The notes: generated by a model not told the origin, from the sequence alone. 64,000 nucleotides of DNA from Paenibacillus tengchongensis (GCF_008973665.1 NZ_WACP01000008.1:13752-77751), one strand, 5' to 3'; shown: positions 25,114 to 32,996, numbered from the stretch's first letter. Translations and numbers: made by a program.

Positions 25114-26673
25114 GTGAGTTTCAAAACAAAGGGTTATAGTTATAAGAAAAATCAAGGTTTGTTGATATTAGCTATAGTATTAACTTTATCTACAGGTATA
25201 TTGACCTTTCCGGTAAAATCAATAAATGCAGCAGCTTACTCTAATACTGCTCAAGTTTCTTCAAAAATAGTCGATATCGCCTTCGGTGATGAGGCAGTAT
25301 TTGCATTAAAGGATGACGGGCATATATTAATTAAAGGGAAAACGTGGGATTACATGTTTGGTGATTTTTATAGAGCGGAAGATTGGACTCAAGCACGGGA
25401 TATCGGTGTTTTTGAGAACACTATACAACTTAGTGGTCAGGGGCAGAGTGTTCTGGCTTTAGAGGACGATGGAAATGTATATAATATCGGCAGTTATTAT
25501 TATAATGTTGCCGATGGTGTGCAGGAATTAGTTAGCGGTTATCCTATGACTCTACTTAAAAAGAATGGCACGATATCTGTTGTAAGTCCTGAAAATCGTT
25601 ATTCACCAAGAGGTCTATTAGCAACGGATATTCAAATCAAAGGACTTGATAACATTGTAAAAGTATCTGCAGTTTCTATGTATAATGACTCGCTAGCTTT
25701 AGATAGGAATGGTGTACTCTGGAAATTCAGGGTTGATGGTGATGCCTATTTGGATGAAAACACCAAAGAAATTACAATAAATCCAGAGTTGGTTGATTTT
25801 CAAGGAGTAAGTGACTTTTATGCAGGTCAAGATTATACTCTTGTGAAAAAAAAGGATGGCACTCTATGGTTCTGGGGAACAATTTCTCGTCCATATTCAG
25901 AACAGGTAATGACAGATTGGACACAACAGTGGTCAAGTCTTGAGCCTATTAAAATAATGGATGGAGTAAAGAGTATGTTTGCTACCAACGCTAATACTTT
26001 TTTACTCAAAGAGAATGGAACATTGTGGGGGTGGGGATTACGTTATGAATACGGACAATTTGGTAATCAGGCCGCTTTAACGTATCAATCAAACCTTAAA
26101 CCGAATAGTAAACAAACCATTTATGAAATGAAGCCCTTGCTGGTACAGGTTGCTTCTAATAAAGTGCCTCTCAAAATTATAGATTATTACGGTAAAAGCA
26201 TTTTGGCATTGATGGATGATTATAGTGTTTGGACTTGGGGAGAGGAAAGTTTTATCACTAGCAATAAACTGCAGCTAAATAGTGTACCTATAAAGGTGGA
26301 TTTCACGCAGATTGATGGAGTGAAGGTCATATTAAATGGGACAACCTTAAATTTTGAGGAGTTTCCTTATATTGAACAGGGAAATACAATGGTTCCTATG
26401 CGTCAAATATTTGAATCTCTTGGAGCTGAAGTTGAATTTGATACAAGCACTAAAACAATTTATGCAAGTAAGTTGTCCGAGGGAATTCAAGTATCAATGC
26501 AAGTAAACAATCCTGTAATCAAGATAGGTAGAAAGTCAATCGAACTATCTGTTGCCCCCAGTTTGCGGAATGGAACCACAATGGTACCTCTGCGGGTTAT
26601 CAGCGAATCGTTCGGAGCAAACGTAGAGTGGGACGAAAAAACGAAAATTATAACAATCAGTCTGAAGCAATAA
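25114..26673 (+). CDS. Secreted RCC1-like repeat protein with copper-amine-oxidase N-domain tail
   Basis: GTG at 25114 is preferred because it starts a standard signal peptide (VSFKTKGYSYKKNQGLLILAIV..., cleavage near INAAA), although its ribosome binding site is weak and ATG at 25072 is an alternative. The mature protein (about 480 residues) has repeated Gly-Asp/Asn-Gly turns with Trp (VFALKDDG, LALEDDGNVY, LLKENGTLWGWG, ALMDDYSVWTWG), the pattern of RCC1/beta-propeller repeats. The last 120 residues hold two copies of a MVPMRQIFESLGAEVEFD / MVPLRVISESFGANVEWD motif, typical of copper amine oxidase N-terminal-like domains. These are common in Paenibacillus wall-associated proteins. It is AT-rich, within the island. 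Ligand and role are unknown. Confidence 0.82.
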   Translation: MSFKTKGYSYKKNQGLLILAIVLTLSTGILTFPVKSINAAAYSNTAQVSSKIVDIAFGDEAVFALKDDGHILIKGKTWDYMFGDFYRAEDWTQARDIGVFENTIQLSGQGQSVLALEDDGNVYNIGSYYYNVADGVQELVSGYPMTLLKKNGTISVVSPENRYSPRGLLATDIQIKGLDNIVKVSAVSMYNDSLALDRNGVLWKFRVDGDAYLDENTKEITINPELVDFQGVSDFYAGQDYTLVKKKDGTLWFWGTISRPYSEQVMTDWTQQWSSLEPIKIMDGVKSMFATNANTFLLKENGTLWGWGLRYEYGQFGNQAALTYQSNLKPNSKQTIYEMKPLLVQVASNKVPLKIIDYYGKSILALMDDYSVWTWGEESFITSNKLQLNSVPIKVDFTQIDGVKVILNGTTLNFEEFPYIEQGNTMVPMRQIFESLGAEVEFDTSTKTIYASKLSEGIQVSMQVNNPVIKIGRKSIELSVAPSLRNGTTMVPLRVISESFGANVEWDEKTKIITISLKQ

Positions 26674-26786
26674 TAAGAAACTTATACGACTAGTATAAAG
26701 ACCATATCTTGAATGCTGATAACAACGTGTTATCGAAATCGATACTTAATAAGTAGATCAATAAACTATAATGGGGGATTTAGAGA

Positions 26787-27293
26787 ATGTACGAGAATGG
26801 TGCAATCATTGTTGAAGCGAGAACTGAACTGCAAGGGGGCTATGCAAAGTGTGGAATTGTCCCTTACTTAGATACAAACATATATGATGAAAATTATTAT
26901 AAATTGGCTAGGCAAGAAGCTTTTACACATTTGATTACTGAATTAACGGGTGTTACATTCTCGAATGTATCAGAGCAACTTGTTAACAGGGCATTGAATG
27001 AGAATATATATAAATACGATACCAAAAGGGAAATTCCAGGATTAAGAATTACATTTTACAACCGAAAGGTTACGGTGGATAAAAATAATGTTATTTATGA
27101 ACATACAGTATGTGTATTAGAAAGCAATACTAATATTCATGTTTATCTTGTACAGTATGAGTGTCCCAATTTTGGGGGATGGGTACAGCACTTAATGAAG
27201 GCTCGTCAAGAAGATCTTGCACTTGAATTTGCAGCGCTTCTCGAAACTAATAAACTAAAGAACTATTATTATCTTGTTGAACGAAATGTGTAA
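26787..27293 (+). CDS. Hypothetical protein, 168 residues
   Basis: The start follows ATGGGGGATTTAGAG, a fair ribosome binding site. The protein is soluble, Asn/Tyr/Glu-rich and has no signal peptide. I recognise no motif. YNRKVTVDKNNVIYEHTVCVLES looks like paired beta-strands, and the C-terminal third is helical. It shares the AT-rich composition of its neighbours and ends before a terminator, so it is probably a passenger gene of the same acquired segment. Confidence 0.72.
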   Translation: MYENGAIIVEARTELQGGYAKCGIVPYLDTNIYDENYYKLARQEAFTHLITELTGVTFSNVSEQLVNRALNENIYKYDTKREIPGLRITFYNRKVTVDKNNVIYEHTVCVLESNTNIHVYLVQYECPNFGGWVQHLMKARQEDLALEFAALLETNKLKNYYYLVERNV

Positions 27294-27371
27294 TTAAGTT
27301 CAGAACAAGTACAGAATGGATGATTTCCTGTAATCATATTTGCTGATATCTGGTTATTTTCAAAAAAAATT

Positions 27372-27420
27372 AATAAGGTCGTGTTTCCCTGAACTTAAGG
27401 AATCACGGCCTTATTATTAT
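27372..27420. terminator. Bidirectional terminator at the right edge of the AT-rich island
   Basis: AATAAGGTCGTG and CACGGCCTTATT form a stem with one G-T pair and a loop of about 20 nt, with AT-rich flanks, between convergent genes. Confidence 0.75.
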
Positions 27421-27433
27421 CTTCAGTCCCTAC

Positions 27434-27859
27434 TCAGCCCGGCCGCTTCGTAAAAATCTGAAACGTGACGCCATATTTATCGGTGAGCATACCGTAAGCC
27501 GGGCTGAAATAGGTGGGTGCAAGGTCCATGGCGACCTCTCCGCCCTCTTTCAGGGCATGAAACAATTGCTCGGCGGAGCCGGTATTGTCCACAGAGATGC
27601 AGATGTTGACGGCGTTGCCCTGGTGCAGCCGCTGTCCCGGCTCACTATCGGAGACGAATAGGGTGCTTTCGCCGATCCGCAGCACGGAATGGGCAATGAG
27701 CGCCTGCTCCGCTGCCGATTTCGAAGTGTCAGGCTGCTGGGGAGCTTCGCCTGCGGTCTGGATGAACATCAGCTGTGCGCCTAAGCTCGCCTGATAGAAA
27801 GCAATGGCCTCCCGGGCATGGCCGTCCAGCATAATAAAAGGTTTCAGTTCAATGGACAT
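27434..27859 (-). CDS. VOC-superfamily (glyoxalase/PhnB-like) protein
   Basis: This 141-residue protein starts at the ATG preceded by AAGGAGGACTATCCA. The longer frame upstream lacks support. MSIELKPFIMLDGHAREAIAFYQASLGAQLMF and VSVDNTGSAEQLFHALKEGG-type motifs are typical of the PhnB-like branch of the vicinal-oxygen-chelate fold. FSPAYGMLTDKYGVTFQIF ends the second half. Some relatives are demethylubiquinone-type methyltransferases or resistance proteins; the substrate here cannot be told. It is divergent from a WYL regulator, 124 bp away, that may control it. Confidence 0.88.
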   Translation of the reverse strand: MSIELKPFIMLDGHAREAIAFYQASLGAQLMFIQTAGEAPQQPDTSKSAAEQALIAHSVLRIGESTLFVSDSEPGQRLHQGNAVNICISVDNTGSAEQLFHALKEGGEVAMDLAPTYFSPAYGMLTDKYGVTFQIFTKRPG

Positions 27860-27906
27860 TGGATAGTCCTCCTTGGGAATGGATTTGCCCCTAATACAGT
27901 AACTAA

Positions 27907-27936
27907 TTGGGCTATAACTGTATTGTAAGTTATAAT
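27907..27936 (+). promoter_or_regulatory. Promoter of the WYL regulator
   Basis: TTGGGC, an 18-bp spacer and a perfect TATAAT (27931-27936) precede the regulator start by about 48 bp. Confidence 0.65.
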
Positions 27937-27938
27937 GG

Positions 27939-27953
27939 TGACAACTATTGTCA
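27939..27953. promoter_or_regulatory. Palindromic operator over the transcription start
   Basis: TGACAACTATTGTCA is a perfect 6+6 palindrome with a 3-bp centre, immediately downstream of the TATAAT box. Its position suits repression, probably by the WYL protein itself. Confidence 0.55.
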
Positions 27954-27983
27954 TAGTTAAACGGGAAAGTTGGGGAAATAGTG

Positions 27984-28943
27984 ATGTCCAAATCCAAACG
28001 GCTGCTCGATCTGATGATGACCGTCAACCGCAAGCGGAAATTTACGGTCCGGGAACTGGCCGATGAATTCGGTGTTTCTGCGCGTACCATTCTCCGCGAT
28101 TTGCAGGAGCTTGGGGAACTGGGGGTGCCGCTGTATTCCGAAGTGGGGCCGCATGGGGGATATCAGGTGCTGAACGAACGGATATTGCCGCCGATCGCGT
28201 TTACGGAGGAGGAGGCGGTGGCGATATTTTTTGCCAGCCATGCGCTGCGCCACTATCAGTATCTCCCGTTCAAGGAAGCCTCCTTATCGGCCCAGCACAA
28301 ATTTTATAACTGCATGTCGGGAGATATCCGTGACCGCATCGACGAGATGAAACACCGGATAGATTTCGTTACCCCGGCAAGGCAGGGTGAATTCCCCTAC
28401 TTGTCCATCCTGCTGGAAGCGGCAACCGGCTCCCGGGTCATAAGGATCTCCTACCGCTCCAAGGGGGGCGAGACGAAACGGTATATCCAGCCCATCGGCC
28501 TGTACGCCTCGGACGGCATATGGTATTGCCCGGCATATTGCTTCCTGCGCGAAGGCATTCGGGTGTTCCGCTGCGACCGGATGATGTCGGCTGAATACAG
28601 GGCGGATGCTCCGTTGCCGCTCGACTTAAGCGGAATCCATCTGGAGACGCTGAGGGATGAAGGCCGCCTAAGCGGCGGGCCTGAGCAAGCGGAGCTGCAC
28701 CTCAAAGTGATGCTCACTGCAGAGGGTGCGCAGCGGTGTGAAGGGGAGCCGTGGGCGGCCAGACTGCTTGTCCGCGTCCCGGACGGGGCGGGCCGGCTGG
28801 AAGGCGGAATTGCCCGGAGGGACCTGCATTTTTTTGCCCAGTATATCATTGGCCTCTGCCATGAGGCTGTTGTGCAGGAGCCTCCGGAGCTGGTGGAGGA
28901 GATTAGGAGGATACTCGCCGGACTGATGTCGAAATACAGTTAA
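27984..28943 (+). CDS. YafY-type HTH/WYL-domain transcriptional regulator
   Basis: This 319-residue protein starts at ATG 27984, seven bases after TGGGGA; the GTG one codon earlier is an alternative. An N-terminal DeoR-like helix-turn-helix (KFTVRELADEFGVSARTILRDLQELGELGVPLYSE) is followed by a WYL domain (about residues 135-225; IRISYRSKGGETKRYIQPIGLYASDGIWYCPAYC) and a C-terminal WCX extension. WYL domains sense ligands, in some cases nucleic acids or nucleotides (family knowledge). It probably represses itself, and perhaps the divergent VOC gene, through the palindrome at 27939. Its stop overlaps the convergent toxin-remnant frame by 3-4 bp. Confidence 0.9.
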   Translation: MSKSKRLLDLMMTVNRKRKFTVRELADEFGVSARTILRDLQELGELGVPLYSEVGPHGGYQVLNERILPPIAFTEEEAVAIFFASHALRHYQYLPFKEASLSAQHKFYNCMSGDIRDRIDEMKHRIDFVTPARQGEFPYLSILLEAATGSRVIRISYRSKGGETKRYIQPIGLYASDGIWYCPAYCFLREGIRVFRCDRMMSAEYRADAPLPLDLSGIHLETLRDEGRLSGGPEQAELHLKVMLTAEGAQRCEGEPWAARLLVRVPDGAGRLEGGIARRDLHFFAQYIIGLCHEAVVQEPPELVEEIRRILAGLMSKYS

Positions 28944-29119
28944 GCCGGCGGCGGTTGGTGCCTGAAGATAAGCGTGCCATAAAATTCTTCGAGTGTCGTC
29001 TTCAACTGTTTTTTCAGGATGTTTTGCCAAACCCCGGGAGGGATTTCTTTCTGTACTGCGTGGCTAACTTTTGTTCTCAAAACGTCCCCATTAGGCAGCG
29101 TCTTCTCGTACAATAAGAT
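28940..29119 (-). pseudogene. Remnant of a HicA-like toxin, N-terminal half missing
   Basis: Directly after the TAA of the antitoxin gene, and in the same frame, 59 codons remain open. They encode LYEKTLPNGDVLRTKVSH, EIPPGVWQNILKKQL and TLEEFYGTL. This resembles the C-terminal half of HicA-type small toxins (PdGrvlrTkvSH...ILk.QL...eeF). The N-terminal part (roughly 25-30 residues) is absent. The only start codon nearby is TTG at 29113, which has no ribosome binding site. It is most simply a deletion product of the toxin gene that followed the antitoxin. Readthrough or a coupled mini-protein cannot be excluded. Confidence 0.5.
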
Positions 29120-29572
29120 TTAAGTTCGCGAAAGCGTGGTGGCATCTGCGAGGATAAGTGACTTTACTTCTTCGAAACTGGAACACATTAAAATACGCAT
29201 CACATACGGTAAATGGTGGCGTCTGTTGGGTGCGTTGTAGTAACGTTTAGTGTTATCACGATATTCCTCAGCATACAGAATGGCGTGATTAACGAGCATG
29301 TTCATAGCTTCGTCTTCAGTCTCTCCATAACCGTATTCATCAAAAGTCTCCATCCAATAGCTAAATGAACCATCTTCTTCTCTGGTTTCCGTAATCGAAA
29401 ACTTGTATCCGTTTAGGACGTCGTGCATAAAAGAATAATTAATAAGAAGCGTATGTTCTTCTGATTGCTTGCGTGGTGCTATGGCGATCGGAAAATCGCT
29501 CTGAACACGGTCGAGAACGTTAGTCAAACCTGCACGGGCCTCACTGAATTTTAACTCTTTAAACATGGTCAT
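29120..29572 (-). CDS. Antitoxin-like protein (Phd-like N-terminus, HicB-like middle)
   Basis: This protein has 150 residues from ATG 29572, or 148 from ATG 29566. Tandem ribosome binding sites (GGAGGTGAGGAGGGG) serve both. FKELKFSEARAGLTNVLDRVQ resembles the Phd/YefM dimerisation strand-helix. EEDGSFSYWMETFDEYGYGETEDEAMNML is the beta-beta-alpha pattern of HicB-like partial RNase-H folds. NRRHHLPYVMRIL and EEVKSLI close the protein. The partner toxin downstream appears truncated, leaving an orphan antitoxin. Repeated GTAC sites upstream suggest autoregulation. Confidence 0.72.
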   Translation of the reverse strand: MTMFKELKFSEARAGLTNVLDRVQSDFPIAIAPRKQSEEHTLLINYSFMHDVLNGYKFSITETREEDGSFSYWMETFDEYGYGETEDEAMNMLVNHAILYAEEYRDNTKRYYNAPNRRHHLPYVMRILMCSSFEEVKSLILADATTLSRT

Positions 29573-29600
29573 CCCCTCCTCACCTCCTACAATACATTTA

Positions 29601-29636
29601 TTTGTACAAATTGTACGGATAGCGCGGATTGTACAG
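29601..29636. promoter_or_regulatory. Repeated GTAC operator upstream of the antitoxin gene
   Basis: A perfect palindrome TTTGTACAAA (29601-29610) is followed by TTGTAC (29611-29616) and TTGTACAG (29629-29636). Such clusters are typical of autoregulated toxin-antitoxin operons. The regulator is not identified. Confidence 0.5.
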
Positions 29637-29739
29637 TGCATTATATTCATTCCCTTTATAAAAAGATCAGATACTTTCTCCATCCGTAAATATAGCTTAC
29701 CAAGAAGAGCCAACCAGTATGACAAAGACAGGAGAGATC

Positions 29740-30303
29740 ATGATGAACAGACATTCGGCTTTATTAACCGGCGAACAGGTGTACCTGCGCCCGCTGAACG
29801 AAGACGACGCCGAGCTTTACTACCATATGTTCTACGAACCGGAGACACGCAGGCTGACCGGTACGCAAAAGCATTTGACCAAGGATCAGATTGCCGGTTA
29901 CATCGCGCGCAAGGCCGGGGACGATAGCTCGGTGCTGCTGCTGATCGCGCTGCGTGAGGGCGATGAGGTGATCGGCGACATTGCCATTCAGGATATGGAC
30001 CGGAATAACCGTACGGCAAACCTCCGGATTGCTATCGGGGACGGGCGGCATCAGGGCAGAGGCTACGGCCGGGAGGCGCTTGTGCTGATGCTGGATTACG
30101 GCTTCGGGATTCTGAATCTGCACCGGATTGAGCTGGAGGTGTATACCTATAACAAGCGTGCTTTGCATGTCTATGAGAGCGTCGGATTTGTAAAAGAGGG
30201 GGTACGGCGCCACACGCTCTACTACAATCATGAATATCATGACTGTATCACCATGAGCATGCTGGAGCATGAGTACCGGGAACGCTACCTGCCGAAAGGT
30301 TAA
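29740..30303 (+). CDS. GNAT acetyltransferase (RimJ/RimL-like)
   Basis: This 187-residue protein starts at paired ATGs (29740 and 29743) behind AGGAGA. The opening LLTGEQVYLRPLNEDDAELY and the acetyl-CoA loop GRHQGRGYGREAL (Q/RxxGxG/A, about residue 104) mark the RimJ/RimL branch, which acetylates protein N-termini, polyamines or antibiotics. NLHRIELEVYTYNKRALHVYESVGFVKEG is the C-terminal signature. It is a single gene; its target is unknown. Confidence 0.9.
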   Translation: MMNRHSALLTGEQVYLRPLNEDDAELYYHMFYEPETRRLTGTQKHLTKDQIAGYIARKAGDDSSVLLLIALREGDEVIGDIAIQDMDRNNRTANLRIAIGDGRHQGRGYGREALVLMLDYGFGILNLHRIELEVYTYNKRALHVYESVGFVKEGVRRHTLYYNHEYHDCITMSMLEHEYRERYLPKG

Positions 30304-30308
30304 ACAAA

Positions 30309-30325
30309 GGTCAAAAAAGGTCAAA
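30309..30325. promoter_or_regulatory. CtsR operator 1
   Basis: GGTCAAA-AAA-GGTCAAA is an exact match to the CtsR heptad direct repeat (RGTCAAA-NAN-RGTCAAA). A further GTCAAA lies at 30337-30342. It overlaps a weak upstream promoter candidate, TTGAAA-17-TATTTT (30330-30358). Confidence 0.75.
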
Positions 30326-30359
30326 AAACTTGAAACGTCAAAATATGTTAATTATTTTT

Positions 30360-30393
30360 AGCCGAAACGCCGGATTTTCCCGGTTTTTCGGCT
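30360..30393 (+). terminator. Hairpin between GNAT and hsp20 genes
   Basis: AGCCGAAA and TTTCGGCT arms enclose an inner CCGG/CCGG pairing. The T-run is poor on the plus strand, so termination strength is doubtful. It separates the two CtsR operators. Confidence 0.5.
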
Positions 30394-30403
30394 TATACAG
30401 GTT

Positions 30404-30432
30404 TTGTCATCCTGACGGGCGGGGACTATAAT
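30404..30432 (+). promoter_or_regulatory. Strong sigma-A promoter of hsp20
   Basis: TTGTCA, exactly 17 bp, then TATAAT. The expected start point is near 30439, immediately before the second CtsR operator. Confidence 0.85.
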
Positions 30433-30441
30433 AAAGCCATA

Positions 30442-30464
30442 AGTCAAATATAGTCAAAGTCAAA
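30442..30464. promoter_or_regulatory. CtsR operator 2, over the start of the hsp20 transcript
   Basis: AGTCAAA-TAT-AGTCAAA is an exact CtsR box, and a third GTCAAA follows without a gap. Its position just downstream of the start point should block transcription until CtsR is inactivated by heat or disulfide stress. Confidence 0.85.
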
Positions 30465-30480
30465 GAGAGGAGAATGCAAC

Positions 30481-30948
30481 ATGTTTTATTTGGTTCCTTT
30501 TGGTAAACGTAACAGAGAAGATGCTTTCAGTCTGCTGGCGAAATCCTTCAATGATATGTTTAATGACGATTTCTTCGCACCGATCAAGAGCGGAGTTCAG
30601 TCCTTCCGGACAGATGTTCATGAAAGCGAGCAGGCTTACTTAATTGAAGCTGAGCTTCCGGGCTTCCGCAAAGACGAGATCGACATCGATTATAATGCTC
30701 CTTATCTGACCATAAAAGCTGTGCGGAATGAGGAGAAGAGCGAGGAGAATGACAAGCAGCAGGTGGTGCGCAAAGAACGCCGCTACGGCGAATATGTACG
30801 CCGCTTCTATGTGCAGGACATTGCCGAGGAGGGCATCCGCGCTTCGCTGAAGGATGGGCTGCTGAAGCTTGAAGTGCCGAAGCGGACTAAGCCGCAGGGC
30901 AAGCGGATTGAGATTGAAGACGGGGGAGCGGCCGGCGGGCAGCAGTAA
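30481..30948 (+). CDS. Small heat-shock protein, Hsp20/alpha-crystallin family
   Basis: This 155-residue ATP-independent chaperone starts behind GAGAGGAGAATG. The alpha-crystallin domain runs from about 45 to 140 (DVHESEQAYLIEAELPGFRKDEIDIDYN through GIRASLKDGLLKLEVPK), including the conserved A-x-x-x-x-G-x-L-motif, written ASLKDGLL here. The short C-terminal tail lacks an obvious I-x-I/V motif after KRIEIEDGG except RIEI. Two CtsR boxes and a strong promoter show it is a class III heat-shock gene. Confidence 0.95.
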   Translation: MFYLVPFGKRNREDAFSLLAKSFNDMFNDDFFAPIKSGVQSFRTDVHESEQAYLIEAELPGFRKDEIDIDYNAPYLTIKAVRNEEKSEENDKQQVVRKERRYGEYVRRFYVQDIAEEGIRASLKDGLLKLEVPKRTKPQGKRIEIEDGGAAGGQQ

Positions 30949-31296
30949 TTAAGGCGCCTTGGGCAGGGCGGCGCTTCTCCGGGGGTGATTTTCAAGTCCG
31001 GACGGTTCGCTTGAACCGGGGAATCGCGGCTTTACGGCTTAGCTTTCAAGCCTGCGGCCTTTTCGATTCCTGTCATACGGCGGATTTGCCGGACTTTTCA
31101 TATAAGGCGCATTGTAGTGGATTCTCACGCTATGATGCGCCTTTTTGCGAATAAGCATCTGGGGCGGGCGGCCCCGGGAAGGAGGAAACGGCCGTCTTTC
31201 CCGAACCTGCCTCGATGCCGCTCCTAAAACCTGCTATGATAGAGTTGCTGTAATCCAAATAACGGTAAACTCTGTGGAATTTTCAAAGGAGAGGCA
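30949..31296. other. Intergenic region of 348 bp between hsp20 and the bacitracin-type module
   Basis: Apart from the terminator at 31104-31146, only a possible TATGAT -10 element at 31235-31240 was seen. No small gene with a credible ribosome binding site is visible. Confidence 0.6.
31104..31146 (+). terminator. Terminator after hsp20
   Basis: AAGGCGCAT and ATGCGCCTT arms, a loop of about 22 nt and CTTTTTG. It lies about 155 bp after the stop. Confidence 0.65.
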
Positions 31297-31989
31297 ATGA
31301 ATAACCCTGTACATATTCTCGTCGCCGAAGACGACAGTGATATCAGCCGGCTGCTGTGCAGCATTATCAGGAAAAGCGGTTACATTCCCCAGCCCGCCTA
31401 TTCGGGAACGGAGGCGCTGTTATATCTGGAGCAGCGCCCTTGGAGCATGCTGCTGCTCGATCTGATGCTGCCCGGAATGACGGGCGAGGAGCTGCTGCAG
31501 AAGATAGACGGGCGGGAGAATCTGCCCATTCTCATCATATCGGCCAAGGGCGAGCCGCAGACCAAGGTGTCCGCCCTGCGCGGCGGCGCGGATGATTACA
31601 TCACGAAGCCGTTTGATGTCGAGGAGGTCTCGGCGCGGATCGACGCCCATCTGCGCCTCTATGCCCGGATTGCCCGGCCGGCAATGCCCGTTGTGCTGCA
31701 GCACAAGGGACTGGTGCTTAACCGGGACACGATGACGGTTACGGCAGACGGGACGGAGCTCACACTTACCGTCCGGGAGTTTGACATTCTCTCGCTGCTG
31801 CTGTCGGCCCCGAGCAAGGTGTTCACGAAAGCTAATTTATACGAGAACATATGGGGCGAGCCGTTCTACGGAGACGACAACACGGTCAACGTTCATATGA
31901 GCAATCTGCGCGGCAAGCTGGCTAAGGCTGCTCCCGGCAGCGAATTTATCGAGACGGTCTGGGGCATGGGTTACCGGCTCAAGCCTTAA
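31297..31989 (+). CDS. OmpR-family response regulator (BcrR/BceR-type module)
   Basis: This 230-residue protein starts behind AAAGGAGAGGC. The receiver domain (1-120) has acidic residues EDD near 10-12 and the phosphoacceptor Asp in LLLDLMLPGMTG near residue 53. A winged-helix DNA-binding domain covers about 130-230 (LTVREFDILSLLLSAPSKVFTKANLYENIWG). It is followed by an ABC ATPase, a permease and a histidine kinase in the same direction, an arrangement typical of bacitracin and lantibiotic sensing and resistance operons. It probably activates this operon when the drug is present. Confidence 0.93.
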   Translation: MNNPVHILVAEDDSDISRLLCSIIRKSGYIPQPAYSGTEALLYLEQRPWSMLLLDLMLPGMTGEELLQKIDGRENLPILIISAKGEPQTKVSALRGGADDYITKPFDVEEVSARIDAHLRLYARIARPAMPVVLQHKGLVLNRDTMTVTADGTELTLTVREFDILSLLLSAPSKVFTKANLYENIWGEPFYGDDNTVNVHMSNLRGKLAKAAPGSEFIETVWGMGYRLKP

Positions 31990-32072
31990 GACATTCTTAA
32001 GGTTTATCTTTAGCCCAACTTATCCTTTATTTCCTATACTTGGTCTATCACGTGAAGGAGGCCAAGACGGCA

Positions 32073-32996
32073 ATGCATGAATATGTATTAAGGACAAATC
32101 AACTGACCAAGGATTTCAAAGGCCAGGCGGCGCTCAACAAAGTGAATATGGAGATCCGCAAAGGCGCCATTTACGGTTTTATCGGACAGAACGGCGCCGG
32201 TAAATCGACGCTGATCCGCACGGTGACCGGCCTTGCCTTTCCGACCGGAGGAACGATTGAGCTGTTCGGGGAAAGCGGGGAGCAGGCGTTGACCGAGGCC
32301 CGGAAGCGAATTGGCTCGATGATCGAAGGGCCGGCCCTGTTTCCGCATATGACCGCCGCCGAGAATTTGGAGGCGAACCGCCTTCTGCGCGGGATTCCCG
32401 GCAAGGAATGCGTGGCCCGGATGCTGAAGCAGGTAGGCTTAGAGGGAACGGGCAGAAAAAAGGCCAGAAATTTCTCCCTCGGCATGAAACAACGTCTGGG
32501 CCTGGCCATTGCGCTGCTCGGCGATCCGGAATTCCTGCTGCTGGACGAACCGATCAACGGGCTGGACCCGACCGGCGTCGTCGAAATGCGCGAGCTGCTC
32601 AGACGGCTGAACCGCGAGCTGGGCATTACGATCCTGATCTCCAGCCATATCTTAAGCGAGCTCCATCTGGTGGCCAGCCATTACGGCATTATCCACCGCG
32701 GCCGGCTGCTGGAGCAGCTTACGGCCGGAGAATTGCTTGCGAAATGCCAGCACTATCTGCTCATCAAGGCGGACCATCCGGAACGGGCGGCTGCCGTCCT
32801 TCAGAACAAACTGGGTACGGCGGACTTTGAAGTGATGCAGGACGGAAGCATCAAGCTGTTCAGCTGCATGGAAGAGCCGGGCAAGGTATCGGCCGCGCTG
32901 TTCTCGGCGGGGCTTGTAATCGAGAAGTTTATGCCCATGGGCGAAGACCTGGAAAGTTACTATACGAAGCGGATCGGAGGGCATCCGCATGTATAA
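32073..32996 (+). CDS. ABC transporter ATPase (BcrA-like)
   Basis: This protein has 307 residues from ATG 32073; an upstream in-frame TTG lacks support. Walker A is GQNGAGKST (about 38-46), the signature is NFSLGMKQR and Walker B LLLDEPINGLDP. The C-terminal extension (about 225-300) is typical of BcrA/drug-efflux ATPases. It pairs with the overlapping permease gene to export or shield against a peptide antibiotic. Confidence 0.93.
   Translation: MHEYVLRTNQLTKDFKGQAALNKVNMEIRKGAIYGFIGQNGAGKSTLIRTVTGLAFPTGGTIELFGESGEQALTEARKRIGSMIEGPALFPHMTAAENLEANRLLRGIPGKECVARMLKQVGLEGTGRKKARNFSLGMKQRLGLAIALLGDPEFLLLDEPINGLDPTGVVEMRELLRRLNRELGITILISSHILSELHLVASHYGIIHRGRLLEQLTAGELLAKCQHYLLIKADHPERAAAVLQNKLGTADFEVMQDGSIKLFSCMEEPGKVSAALFSAGLVIEKFMPMGEDLESYYTKRIGGHPHV

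Noticed and set aside
27860..28090. N-terminal extension of the VOC protein to 28090
   Set aside because: It would overlap the divergent WYL gene and its promoter; AAGGAGG marks the ATG at 27859.
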